The notes under the pieces: generated by a model
Seen by the model: the letters and a program-made list of their open reading frames with translations, nothing else
Databases searched by the model: none
Told to the model about the DNA's origin: nothing
Assembly: GCA_900542285.1 (NCBI GenBank)
Contig: UQNF01000030.1
Location: 1 to 20,194 of the forward strand
Reading direction: 5' to 3'
DNA from: an uncultured Clostridium sp.
Lineage (GTDB): Bacteria > Bacillota > Clostridia > Christensenellales > CAG-138
Length of the DNA: 20,194 nt
Made by a program: the position numbers and the translations under genes
Shown here: positions 13,209-20,110 of the stretch, piece after piece
Layout: each line of letters begins with the position of its first letter
Numbering within the stretch: the stretch's first letter is position 1

Positions 13209-14864
13209 TCAATTGGGCTTTGGCAAGCTCGAAGGACCGGTACCATAATGCAGCTCACCTCGGACGCTTTTATAAACATCCTGATACAGGTATTCTTCGG
13301 TTACAAGAACGCCGGCGGAGTTATAGGTCTCCCTATAAACATTGACAACATAGCGATTTCTTGGCTCGATAACGTATTTCTGATATCCGGTCGGCCACAG
13401 TGGTTCTGCAACCTGTATAGGTTCCTCGGGCTCTACAACCTCAACGACCTCTGAACGAAGTCTGTAGGTATAGCCGTTTGCATCAGGTGCGCCGAATATG
13501 CAGCAATAAATTCGCTTTGCGTTCATATCCGCATATGAAACGATGAAATACGAAGAATTGCTGTTGTTGATCCACCCAAGATCGGGACCATAGGAAGAAA
13601 CCGTGGCGTCCAGACCGAGGGCAATATAACTGCCCGGTATGGAGTGGTGCGACCTTTGTGTGATCTCAATATTCGGACCAACCATGAGCAGCGCATTGTA
13701 TAGGGTCGTACTTACCTGACAGATACCGCCGCCGGGGCTGTCAACATACTCCTTGCCTCCGGAAATGCCTGCAGCCTGGAGCCAGCCGTCCGCTTCGGTG
13801 CGAGGCCCGAGGATGGTGTTGTAGGTGAGCTCTTCACCCGGAATGATCTCAATACAGTTCAGAAGACCCGCTGCCTTTTGAACGTTGCGCGAACGATTGG
13901 TTCCGCTGGTCTCAAAGTCTGTGTAGAACATACTGATCCTGCCAAAGCTGCTCTTCAACTGCTCAGCGGTTGACGTAGGGTAGACATCATCCGCGATAAG
14001 GTCAATCTCAGCGGTGTAGTTGCCGATATTGTACGCATTCAATATGCTTTGTTTGAAATTTACACGATCGATAAGCTTGCCGGGTGTTCCGTTGTGGAAT
14101 ATGGCTTCGGCAACGTCGACTCTCGCGATCTTCAATGCAGTTGTAGCATATACATCGGTGGACGATCCCCCGGTGCCGACTCCGGGTTTTCCGCCTCCGA
14201 CGAGATTGCGCAGAGTGATGTATGGTTCTACTGGATTGGAGTCAAGCAGATCGGATATTTCATTGATGCGCTGGGTGAGCATGTCGTCATCATAGTAAAT
14301 ACCGCTTGTGAACTCGACCCCTTCCTGCGCGACCTGGATCCTCCTGTTATAGTTGGCAAGGAAATCGGTGTCGCTTTCACGACCGATTTGCATTGCTTCA
14401 AGCAGCACAGCTTCAATATCGGTGGAAAGACCGAAGGAAGAGGAATCTATCACAAATGATTGTCTGCCGTAATTGACGGTGTAGCAGATACCGCTTCTCA
14501 TCTGATTGAGCTTGTCGTAGTATAGACTAAGAATCTCATCATAGGTGTTGCCTCCGATAGGAACACCGTCAAGGGTGATGCCATCGCAGAAGGTGTTGTT
14601 CTCAACATAGCCGAAGGGAACTCCGTCAGCATAACCCTGGATAGTCATGCTTCCATCCTCATTATGAGTTACGGTGGCGCTGTTTGCTGCAATATAATGC
14701 TCGACGGCAGATTCGTGGTCTGCCTTGATGAGCTTGTTCACATAGGCTTTGAAGCACAGCAGCACTACTAAACTTAAGGCGAGAACTCCAAATGCGGCAA
14801 TGATCACAATGGAAACTGTCTTCAAAGGGGGGATAGGCTTCTTTTCAGAGCTGGTTTTTTTCAA
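13209..14864 (-). CDS. VanW-family cell-surface protein
   Basis: This 551-residue protein has a basic N terminus, one transmembrane helix (about 15-39), and an extracytoplasmic region with a conserved N-terminal domain of the type preceding VanW. The VanW domain (about 315-450) contains KAAGLLN, IIPGEELTYNTILGPRT, SPGGGICQVSTTLYNAL, RSHHSIPGSYIALGLDATV and NSNSSYFI. A C-terminal tail of about 80 residues follows. The start is TTG 14864, with AGGAGG (14878-14873) eight bases upstream and no equally good ATG. VanW was named from vanB-type vancomycin operons, but the domain is widespread in Clostridia, its biochemical role is unsettled, and no van ligase or hydrolase genes are present. A cell-wall role is inferred. 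Confidence 0.9.
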   Translation of the reverse strand: MKKTSSEKKPIPPLKTVSIVIIAAFGVLALSLVVLLCFKAYVNKLIKADHESAVEHYIAANSATVTHNEDGSMTIQGYADGVPFGYVENNTFCDGITLDGVPIGGNTYDEILSLYYDKLNQMRSGICYTVNYGRQSFVIDSSSFGLSTDIEAVLLEAMQIGRESDTDFLANYNRRIQVAQEGVEFTSGIYYDDDMLTQRINEISDLLDSNPVEPYITLRNLVGGGKPGVGTGGSSTDVYATTALKIARVDVAEAIFHNGTPGKLIDRVNFKQSILNAYNIGNYTAEIDLIADDVYPTSTAEQLKSSFGRISMFYTDFETSGTNRSRNVQKAAGLLNCIEIIPGEELTYNTILGPRTEADGWLQAAGISGGKEYVDSPGGGICQVSTTLYNALLMVGPNIEITQRSHHSIPGSYIALGLDATVSSYGPDLGWINNSNSSYFIVSYADMNAKRIYCCIFGAPDANGYTYRLRSEVVEVVEPEEPIQVAEPLWPTGYQKYVIEPRNRYVVNVYRETYNSAGVLVTEEYLYQDVYKSVRGELHYGTGPSSLPKPN

Positions 14865-14922
14865 AAAGGATACCTCCTAATCTTTCTTCTGATCGGTGCA
14901 AAATTGATGCACATACACGCAT

Positions 14923-14951
14923 ATTATAGTGCAAAACTGCTATTCCTGCAA
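14923..14951 (-). promoter_or_regulatory. Promoter of the VanW gene
   Basis: On the minus strand: TTGCAG (14951-14946), 17 bases, TATAAT (14928-14923), about 60 bases before the TTG start. Confidence 0.75.
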
Positions 14952-15070
14952 CAAAAATTATTAATATACAGCGATTCGATAACAAATCGCCAGATCAGCC
15001 GCCTCAACAGGACGGAAAGCTATGGATGATATACGACATAAATATATTTAAAAAAAGGTCAAAAAAGGGG

Positions 15071-15099
15071 TTGCAAAATCGGTCGCGAGCATTTATAAT
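15071..15099 (+). promoter_or_regulatory. tRNA-Thr promoter
   Basis: TTGCAA (15071-15076), 17 bases, TATAAT (15094-15099), 22 bases upstream of the mature tRNA 5' end. Confidence 0.8.
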
Positions 15100-15121
15100 A
15101 GCAAACGTTCCAAGCGAACAT

Positions 15122-15197
15122 GCTGGTGTAGCTCAGTAGGTAGAGCACGTCATTGGTAATGACGAGGTAGTCAGTTCGAATCTGATCACCAGCTCCA
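15122..15197 (+). tRNA. tRNA-Thr (GGT)
   Basis: A complete 76-base cloverleaf. The acceptor stem is GCTGGTG/CACCAGC with encoded CCA. The anticodon stem CGTCA/TGACG surrounds loop TTGGTAA, giving anticodon GGT (15155-15157). It is flanked by its own promoter and terminator. Confidence 0.96.
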
Positions 15198-15199
15198 TA

Positions 15200-15231
15200 G
15201 AAGCGCTTCCATGCGGAGTGCTTCTTTTTTT
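15200..15231 (+). terminator. Intrinsic terminator of tRNA-Thr
   Basis: A stem from GAAGC (15200-15204) and GCTTC (15220-15224), extended by a G-T and a C-G pair, is followed by a run of seven T residues. Confidence 0.85.
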
Positions 15232-15288
15232 CGTCTTCGTTCGAAAATGCTCCGCAGCAAGAATACTGCGGAGTCGGAAAAATATTGC

Positions 15289-16398
15289 TTATTCGATTGG
15301 AAGGATCATAGTAAACTCAACAAGTCCGTCGCTGGTATTTTTTGCCGAAACGCTGCCATGGTGCAGGGATACAATTTTGCTGACCAGCGAAAGCCCGAGC
15401 CCGTTACCCTCTGATTTATGCGAGGTATCACCCTGATAGAACTTTTCAAACATGTGCTTCATCGTTTCTTCATCAATAGGCGGACCGCTGTTGGCGATGG
15501 AGAAATGAAGCTCCGTAGCCGTTTGAGAAAGCGAGACATAGATGGTGCCTCCATGCGGACTGAATTTAATAGCGTTATCCACGAGGTTGGAGAAGACATG
15601 ATTCATCAGGGCTTCAATGGCTGAGAACTCAATGCTGTCCATGTTTACATCGAATTCAATTTTCTTCTCCATCCATTTTGTTTCAAGCGCAAGGATACAT
15701 ATCCTGACCTGCTCGTCTATCCTGTAGCGCTCTCTGGCAAGCGGCATTGTTTCGTTATCAAGTTTCGAAAGCGTAAGGATATTTCCGACCAATGCGGATA
15801 GTCTTTTACTGCTGACCAGTATCTTCTCAACATATTCGCTTTTTTGCTCGTTCGAAAGGCTGGGATCCTGCAGCAACGAGGCGTAGCCTTCAATGGCTGC
15901 AAGAGGAGTTTTGAATTCATGTGAGACATTAGAAATAAAATCATTCCTAAGCGTCTCAACGGTGCTCAGCTCGCCAACCATGTTGTTGAAGTCGGAATTG
16001 AGCTGATGAACGAATCTCAAAGATGTATTCTCGTTGAGCTTGACCGCAAAATCGCCTTCGGCGACCCTTCGCATAGCGCTGCTCAAAGTATTGATAGGCC
16101 GCAGCACCTCTCTTGACAGAATGACGGCGATCACTGTGCCAATGATAAGACTGGCACCAAGCAAACCGATGATCAACAGGGTATCCTTAACACGGTGAAG
16201 CCAATTGAGCTTGTCGATAACAAGAGCAAATATCATTACAAGCAGTGCGCTTCCGGCAAGAATGCAAAAGACTATCAGCGAGAAGTACCACCTAAGACCC
16301 TTTAATAGCTTGACCTCAAATTGAGAGGAAGCGAGATCAACATAGCGCCCACGTTTTATGGGCTTATCCGTTCGTTTGCTGGACGCTTTTTTAGGCAT
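15289..16398 (-). CDS. Sensor histidine kinase with very short extracytoplasmic loop
   Basis: This 369-residue kinase has a basic cytoplasmic tail, then two transmembrane helices (about 38-61 and 73-95) joined by only about 11 residues. A HAMP-like linker (EVLRPINTLSSAMRRVAEGDF), a HisKA dimerisation domain with phospho-acceptor His160 in SNVSHEFKTPLAAIEGY, and an HATPase domain with the N box (NLVDNAIKFSPHGG) and G box (GNGLGLSLV) follow. The tiny loop leaves little room for a ligand domain, so it probably senses within or at the membrane, as intramembrane-sensing kinases do. It overlaps the response-regulator gene by eight bases (ATGCCTAA), so the two are a translationally coupled pair. The signal is unknown. 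Confidence 0.93.
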   Translation of the reverse strand: MPKKASSKRTDKPIKRGRYVDLASSQFEVKLLKGLRWYFSLIVFCILAGSALLVMIFALVIDKLNWLHRVKDTLLIIGLLGASLIIGTVIAVILSREVLRPINTLSSAMRRVAEGDFAVKLNENTSLRFVHQLNSDFNNMVGELSTVETLRNDFISNVSHEFKTPLAAIEGYASLLQDPSLSNEQKSEYVEKILVSSKRLSALVGNILTLSKLDNETMPLARERYRIDEQVRICILALETKWMEKKIEFDVNMDSIEFSAIEALMNHVFSNLVDNAIKFSPHGGTIYVSLSQTATELHFSIANSGPPIDEETMKHMFEKFYQGDTSHKSEGNGLGLSLVSKIVSLHHGSVSAKNTSDGLVEFTMILPIE

Positions 16399-17068
16399 GA
16401 TGCTTCACCGCTTTATAGCCGAGACCTCTAATTGTGACAATCTCGAAGTCTTTATTATCGCGGAAACGGTCACGCAGTCGGTTGATATGCACGTCTACCG
16501 TACGGGGTTCGGTCTCGCTGTCGAGGCCCCATATGTCGTCCATAAGCTGCTGACGCGTGAAGATCCTTCCCGGATAGGATGTAAGCTTATATAGAAGCAT
16601 GAACTCCTTTTGCGGGAGCACCATGCTCTTGCCGTCACTGGTAACGGTCATCGAGTCGTATTCAAGTACTGTGTTTCCGATGACCTGCTTGCGGTCGCTT
16701 ATCATCTTGGCGCGGCGTAGCAGAGCACCGACACGCAGAACCATTTCATTGACATCAATAGGCTTAACCATGTAGTCATCGGTTCCCGAACTGAATCCAC
16801 GCTGCATATCATAGAATGTATCCTTGGCGGTTATCATGAGAACGGGTATCCCGTTGCCGCTATCGCGAAGAGATGAGACAAGCTCATAGCCATCCATATT
16901 GGGCATCATGATATCAGAAATTATGAGATCGATGTATTCCCTGTCGAGCACATCCAGCGCCTGCTTGCCGTCGTATACGCAGATAGTTTGATAGCCGTTA
17001 TTGGACAGCACGCGATGAAAAAGCTGGCAGAGCTCTCTGTCGTCTTCGGCGATTAGTATTTTAAACAT
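16391..17068 (-). CDS. OmpR/PhoB-family response regulator
   Basis: This 225-residue regulator has a receiver domain (acidic pair Asp9/Asp10, phospho-acceptor Asp52 in SDIMMP, Thr80, Lys102 in VKP) and a C-terminal winged-helix DNA-binding domain (LPQKEFMLLYKLTSYPGRIFTRQQLMDDIWG...RTVDVHINRLRDRF...IRGLGYK). All phosphotransfer residues are intact. It is transcribed ahead of the histidine kinase and is presumably activated by it. An AGGAAGG ribosome site lies upstream at slightly long spacing (about 11 bases). The divergent membrane-protein gene across 17069-17287 is a possible target, as are the operon itself and the downstream cell-surface genes; none is proven. Confidence 0.94.
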   Translation of the reverse strand: MFKILIAEDDRELCQLFHRVLSNNGYQTICVYDGKQALDVLDREYIDLIISDIMMPNMDGYELVSSLRDSGNGIPVLMITAKDTFYDMQRGFSSGTDDYMVKPIDVNEMVLRVGALLRRAKMISDRKQVIGNTVLEYDSMTVTSDGKSMVLPQKEFMLLYKLTSYPGRIFTRQQLMDDIWGLDSETEPRTVDVHINRLRDRFRDNKDFEIVTIRGLGYKAVKHHA

Positions 17069-17135
17069 AATAGATTCAACCTTCCTTCAGTATTGTTGAA
17101 CATTTATACAAGCAATAATAGTATTAAAACATTAA

Positions 17136-17165
17136 TTGAATATGAATTCAAGAGCATTTTTGCTC
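17136..17165. promoter_or_regulatory. Adjacent palindromes in the divergent intergenic region
   Basis: TTGAAT-ATGA-ATTCAA (17136-17151) is followed directly by GAGCA-TTTT-TGCTC (17152-17165). They lie between the divergent response-regulator and membrane-protein genes and may be regulator sites. I found no confident promoter hexamers for either gene here. Confidence 0.4.
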
Positions 17166-17287
17166 AAAAGAGGCACAATTCATCACGAGAAGAAATATAT
17201 ATTTTTGTTAACGCAGGTTGAAGCTGGGTTAATAAAAAATGTGAAATAGGTCAGTATAGTTTAGAAAAACAAGGGGGGAAGCAAATT

Positions 17288-18121
17288 ATGAAAAAACATA
17301 CAACCGGGCTTGGAACAAAACTGAACCTCAAAATGGGCAGTGAGCTTCTCATACTGGTATGCGCAGAAGGGTTTCTTTTGTTAACCTTGATCATGTCGCT
17401 CAGCGGTGTGCTTCCTGCAGACGATAGGGCTAATAACGCAGCTATCTGCCTGCTTGTTTCAGCCCTATTACTGATGCCGTGGGTGTTTGAACGCTGCTTC
17501 AGCGTTAAGATGCCGGTTATGCTCAAGATGATGTTCCTTCTCTTGATAATTGGCGGCCCGATACTCGGCAAGATCTATCGTTTCTACTATCTTATCAAGC
17601 CTTGGGATAAGATCCTTCACACAAGCTCAGGCTTCTTGTTTGCGGTTATCGGAGCACTTATACCGGAGGTGTTGGACAGGAAGAACGGGACTCATTCCCT
17701 GGCTATCACTTTGACCTGTGCAATGTGCTTTACACTATCTGTCGCCGTTATTTGGGAGTTCTTTGAATACGCAATGGATACATTCTTTGGAATGGATATG
17801 CAGCAGGATACTTGGATAGCCAACATAAACTCATATCAGCTTGGCACGGAAGCAGGAGTTATCGGCAGGATACCTGAAATCAGCTCTGTTATCGTGAATG
17901 GAGAAGAGATTGCAATAAATGGTTATCTTGATATTGGTCTAATTGATACGATGAACGATATGCTCGTTTGTTCTCTCGGCGGTGGCATCTACTGCGTTTG
18001 CAGCGTACTTTATCATCACAGTGTTAATGCTCTCTCATGGTTCAAGAGCATTATTCCGACCGCTTGCAGCACAGAAAGCACTCTTTGCGTTCAAGAGGAT
18101 GATGCTCACAACGCAAAATAG
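17288..18121 (+). CDS. Polytopic membrane protein resembling the DUF2238/YjdF family
   Basis: This 277-residue protein has about seven hydrophobic segments. Conserved-looking polar motifs sit in or next to helices: WDKILH (106-111), WEFFEY (156-161), QQDT (172-175) and DTMNDM (220-225). This set of Trp-Asp-His, Trp-Glu-Glu and Asp-Thr-Asp motifs resembles DUF2238 proteins such as E. coli YjdF, whose activity is unknown. Buried Asp, Glu and His could form a metal or ion site, which is an inference. A GGGGGG ribosome site (17273-17278) precedes the ATG. The gene is divergent from the two-component system and may be under its control. Family assignment is from memory of the motifs. Confidence 0.7.
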   Translation: MKKHTTGLGTKLNLKMGSELLILVCAEGFLLLTLIMSLSGVLPADDRANNAAICLLVSALLLMPWVFERCFSVKMPVMLKMMFLLLIIGGPILGKIYRFYYLIKPWDKILHTSSGFLFAVIGALIPEVLDRKNGTHSLAITLTCAMCFTLSVAVIWEFFEYAMDTFFGMDMQQDTWIANINSYQLGTEAGVIGRIPEISSVIVNGEEIAINGYLDIGLIDTMNDMLVCSLGGGIYCVCSVLYHHSVNALSWFKSIIPTACSTESTLCVQEDDAHNAK

Positions 18122-18188
18122 TTGTTAAGCCGTTATCGGCGCGCTGACAAATAATATTATATATGAAAGAATTAGGGCTGATTTATTG

Positions 18189-18217
18189 TTGACAAGCGGA
18201 TGCTTCTTTGCTATAAT
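18189..18217 (+). promoter_or_regulatory. Consensus promoter of the tRNA-Ser pair
   Basis: TTGACA (18189-18194), 17 bases, TATAAT (18212-18217): both hexamers perfect, 18 bases before the first tRNA. Confidence 0.92.
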
Positions 18218-18234
18218 AGCACCGTTGTGAACAG

Positions 18235-18323
18235 GGAGAGATGTCCGAGTGGTTTATGGAGCTGGTCTTGAAAACCAGTGATGCCGCAAGGCACCGGGGG
18301 TTCGAATCCCTCTCTCTCCGCCA
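18235..18323 (+). tRNA. tRNA-Ser (TGA)
   Basis: An 89-base class II tRNA with a long variable arm. The acceptor stem is GGAGAGA/TCTCTCC with discriminator G and encoded CCA. The anticodon stem CTGGT/ACCAG surrounds loop CTTGAAA, giving anticodon TGA (18269-18271). Confidence 0.96.
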
Positions 18324-18333
18324 AATTCTTTAT

Positions 18334-18426
18334 GGAGAAGTACCCAAGTGGCTGTAAGGGGCTCCCCTGCTAAGGGAGTAGGCTCTGCGAAGGGGCGCGA
18401 GGGTTCAAATCCCTCCTTCTCCGCCA
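18334..18426 (+). tRNA. tRNA-Ser (GCT)
   Basis: A 93-base class II tRNA ten bases after the previous one. The acceptor stem is GGAGAAG/CTTCTCC with discriminator G and encoded CCA. The anticodon stem CTCCC/GGGAG surrounds loop CTGCTAA, giving anticodon GCT (18369-18371). It is co-transcribed with tRNA-Ser (TGA). Confidence 0.96.
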
Positions 18427-18470
18427 AAATAACCGTTGCTTTGATACAAAGTTGCGGTTATTTTCTTTTT
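18426..18470 (+). terminator. Terminator of the tRNA-Ser pair
   Basis: AAAATAACCG (18426-18435) pairs with CGGTTATTTT (18455-18464), with an inner TTTG/CAAA stem, followed by CTTTTT. The 3' arm overlaps the -35 box of the next promoter. Confidence 0.85.
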
Positions 18471-18480
18471 ATAGTATAAT
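18452..18480 (+). promoter_or_regulatory. Promoter of the small acidic-protein gene, inside the tRNA terminator
   Basis: TTGCGG (18452-18457), 17 bases, TATAAT (18475-18480). The -35 lies in the 3' half of the terminator hairpin. Confidence 0.7.
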
Positions 18481-18511
18481 CAGGAATAATCGAATTGAGG
18501 GGGCTTATGGA

Positions 18512-19099
18512 ATGACCGAACTTTCCGAAAAACTATATTTGAAGATAAAATCGATAATGAATACTTGGTGTGAAGAAGGTATTTATGCAATATCGTTTTT
18601 TGTGCATCCAAACGAATCGTATGAATACAAGGGCTTCAGCAATGTGTCATCTTTTGCTGTTAGCTATAACACTGAATATGATTGCGAAGGCGCAGATCGA
18701 TTCAGCGAGGAACGCTGGAACTATGCCTTCTGGCGTCAGGATGAGACTCTTGTTATCGATCCGGATGAGCCTAATGAATTGATCGATTTGCTGTTTGACT
18801 GGTATGAAGAGCAGGGTATTGTTAACATTGGCGAAGAAGATGAGAACTGCTATGACGAAGATTGTAACTATATTGGGAAGGGCCCTGTTGGACATTATGA
18901 GTTGCTGCAGCTGGTCTCAGAGGTGGCAAAACGTCTGCAGCAAGAAGGTTTTTTGGAGGATAAGTTTGGAAAGAAGCTGCCTATAATTATTCATGGACTT
19001 GAGTATGCATGGTATGATATTGAAGCCACTAAAATCGCAAATATCAACGGAGAGGCGGATACATTTTTGGAAGCGATGAAGCTATTAGGCATGGTTTGA
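18512..19099 (+). CDS. Small acidic protein, possibly DUF4303/immunity-like
   Basis: This cytosolic protein has 195 residues from ATG 18512, chosen because AGGGGG (18498-18503) lies eight bases ahead. An upstream in-frame start at 18452 would precede the -10 box. The protein is strongly acidic (runs such as IGEEDENCYDEDCNY) and rich in Trp and Tyr, with no signal or membrane helix. The segments YKGFSNVSSFAVSYNTE, RWNYAFWRQDE, LLFDWYEEQG and KKLPIIIHGLEYAWYDIEATKIAN recall DUF4303-type proteins, which include candidate immunity proteins of polymorphic toxin systems. This is recognition by eye and may be wrong. No toxin gene lies next to it. It is a single-gene transcript directly 3' of the tRNA-Ser pair, a position often used by accessory genes. 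Confidence 0.7.
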   Translation: MTELSEKLYLKIKSIMNTWCEEGIYAISFFVHPNESYEYKGFSNVSSFAVSYNTEYDCEGADRFSEERWNYAFWRQDETLVIDPDEPNELIDLLFDWYEEQGIVNIGEEDENCYDEDCNYIGKGPVGHYELLQLVSEVAKRLQQEGFLEDKFGKKLPIIIHGLEYAWYDIEATKIANINGEADTFLEAMKLLGMV

Positions 19100-19136
19100 T
19101 TTCATTGAGAATCCCATTTTGCACTCCCGATCCATG

Positions 19137-19169
19137 ATGAACTCAGCATCTGTTGAAGGAGTTCATTTT
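19137..19169 (+). terminator. Possible terminator of the acidic-protein gene
   Basis: ATGAACTC (19137-19144) pairs with GAGTTCAT (19159-19166) across a 14-base loop and is followed by TTT. The stem is only 8 bp, so this is weak. Confidence 0.5.
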
Positions 19170-19259
19170 AGCTGAATAGCAGCCATCTTTCCAAGCTTGA
19201 TGAAGCTTGCGAAATTACAGTTGCTTTCAGAAGCCTGCTACACTGAATTGAATTACTGC

Positions 19260-19301
19260 GAAAAAACAACGGCCTACGCTTTTATATCCGCAGGCCGTTG
19301 T
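19260..19301 (-). terminator. Terminator of the minus-strand lipoprotein gene
   Basis: On the minus strand ACAACGGCCT (19301-19292) pairs with AGGCCGTTGT (19275-19266), with inner GCG/CGT pairs, and a T run follows (19266-19261). It lies about 50 bases after the lipoprotein stop. The rest of the 252-base gap 19100-19351 holds a 7-bp hairpin (19192-19209) and no gene I can support. Confidence 0.85.
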
Positions 19302-19351
19302 GCTGTTGCACAAAATAACGTTTCAGAGATCATGCGTGCAAAGGAAAAGCT

Positions 19352-20038
19352 TTATTTAATGATTACAGCATCCAGGAATGCACGCTGCGCATCGACATTC
19401 TCCGTCGTGGTCGCAGTGATATTAAAGGTATTATCTTCCGTGGTGACGGACCAGAACATTTGATGAAGGGTTACGCCGTTCATGGAGATGTCATAGCTAA
19501 AGATGATACCATTGTGGTCACTGCATGTGATCGCCTCAAGGTTGGTATTGGTAATGCTGTACTCTACACCAAGAGCATCAAAACCGACCTTGATCTCTGC
19601 AAGAATCTGGTCTGCGGTCTTTTGGCTGTAATCGTTTCCTGCGGCGGCAGGGGCGACAACATAGATGATGTTATCGGAATTTGCGGGATAAGAGGGAGAG
19701 CAGAAGCTGTAGCTTGTTATAGGCTCTGCATTTGTCACGGCAATAACGGTAATATCCTCGGGAAGCGTGAAAACAAGGTAACTATCTTCAAACTTGCGAG
19801 TGGTTTCATCAAAAGTGTATGCCGGTTCGGGAGTGGGTGCCTCGGTTACCTCAGCGGTAGGCTCGGCAGTAGGCTCAGCGGTTGGCTCATCGGTCGCTGG
19901 AACTTCTGTAACGGGAACATCCGTTGCCGGAGCTTCAGTGATGGGGGCGTACGTGGGGTTCTTATCGGTTCCGCCGGTGCATGCGGCGAGAGAAACAGCG
20001 ATAAGCGCTGCCATGAGAACGATGAACAGTTTTTTCAT
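19352..20038 (-). CDS. Lipoprotein with Thr/Pro/Glu-rich tether, unknown function
   Basis: This 228-residue protein has a clear lipoprotein signal peptide (MKKLFIVL... ending LAAC, lipidated Cys20). Residues of about 28-75 form a low-complexity tether with repeats such as TEAPATDVPVTEVPATDEP and EPTAEPTAEPTAE. A folded domain of about 150 residues follows, with strand-rich segments (YLVFTLPEDITVIAV, NIIYVVAPA, NGIIFSYDI, HQMFWSVTTEDNTFNITATT) and a helix ending in AQRAFLDAVIIK. This layout resembles extracytoplasmic domains that follow a PsbP-like or DUF-type alpha/beta sandwich; I cannot name the family. An AAAGGAG ribosome site supports the start, and a promoter lies at 20082-20110. It is probably displayed on the outer face of the membrane. 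Confidence 0.82.
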   Translation of the reverse strand: MKKLFIVLMAALIAVSLAACTGGTDKNPTYAPITEAPATDVPVTEVPATDEPTAEPTAEPTAEVTEAPTPEPAYTFDETTRKFEDSYLVFTLPEDITVIAVTNAEPITSYSFCSPSYPANSDNIIYVVAPAAAGNDYSQKTADQILAEIKVGFDALGVEYSITNTNLEAITCSDHNGIIFSYDISMNGVTLHQMFWSVTTEDNTFNITATTTENVDAQRAFLDAVIIK

Positions 20039-20081
20039 TTTCTTCTCCTTTGGTTAAATTGATTTTTAACGCGATGCGGAT

Positions 20082-20110
20082 AGTGTAACATACAAAGCCC
20101 AAAAATGCAA
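20082..20110 (-). promoter_or_regulatory. Promoter of the lipoprotein gene
   Basis: On the minus strand: TTGCAT (20110-20105), 17 bases, TACACT (20087-20082), about 44 bases upstream of the start codon. I see no supported feature in 20111-20194. Confidence 0.65.

Noticed and set aside
13209..14864. Vancomycin-resistance cluster suggested by VanW
   Set aside because: There are no vanH, vanA/B-type ligase, vanX or vanY genes nearby. VanW domains are common in Clostridia without resistance, and the two-component system is separated from it by a tRNA gene on the other strand.
18452..18511. Earlier start for the small acidic protein
   Set aside because: That stretch is the tRNA terminator and the gene's own promoter, and ATG 18512 has a proper ribosome site.
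19460..20062. Plus-strand frames of 200 and 87 codons with Gly/Ser/Ala repeats
   Set aside because: They mirror the EPTA-repeat lipoprotein on the minus strand, and the repeats are an artefact of reading its stalk backwards.
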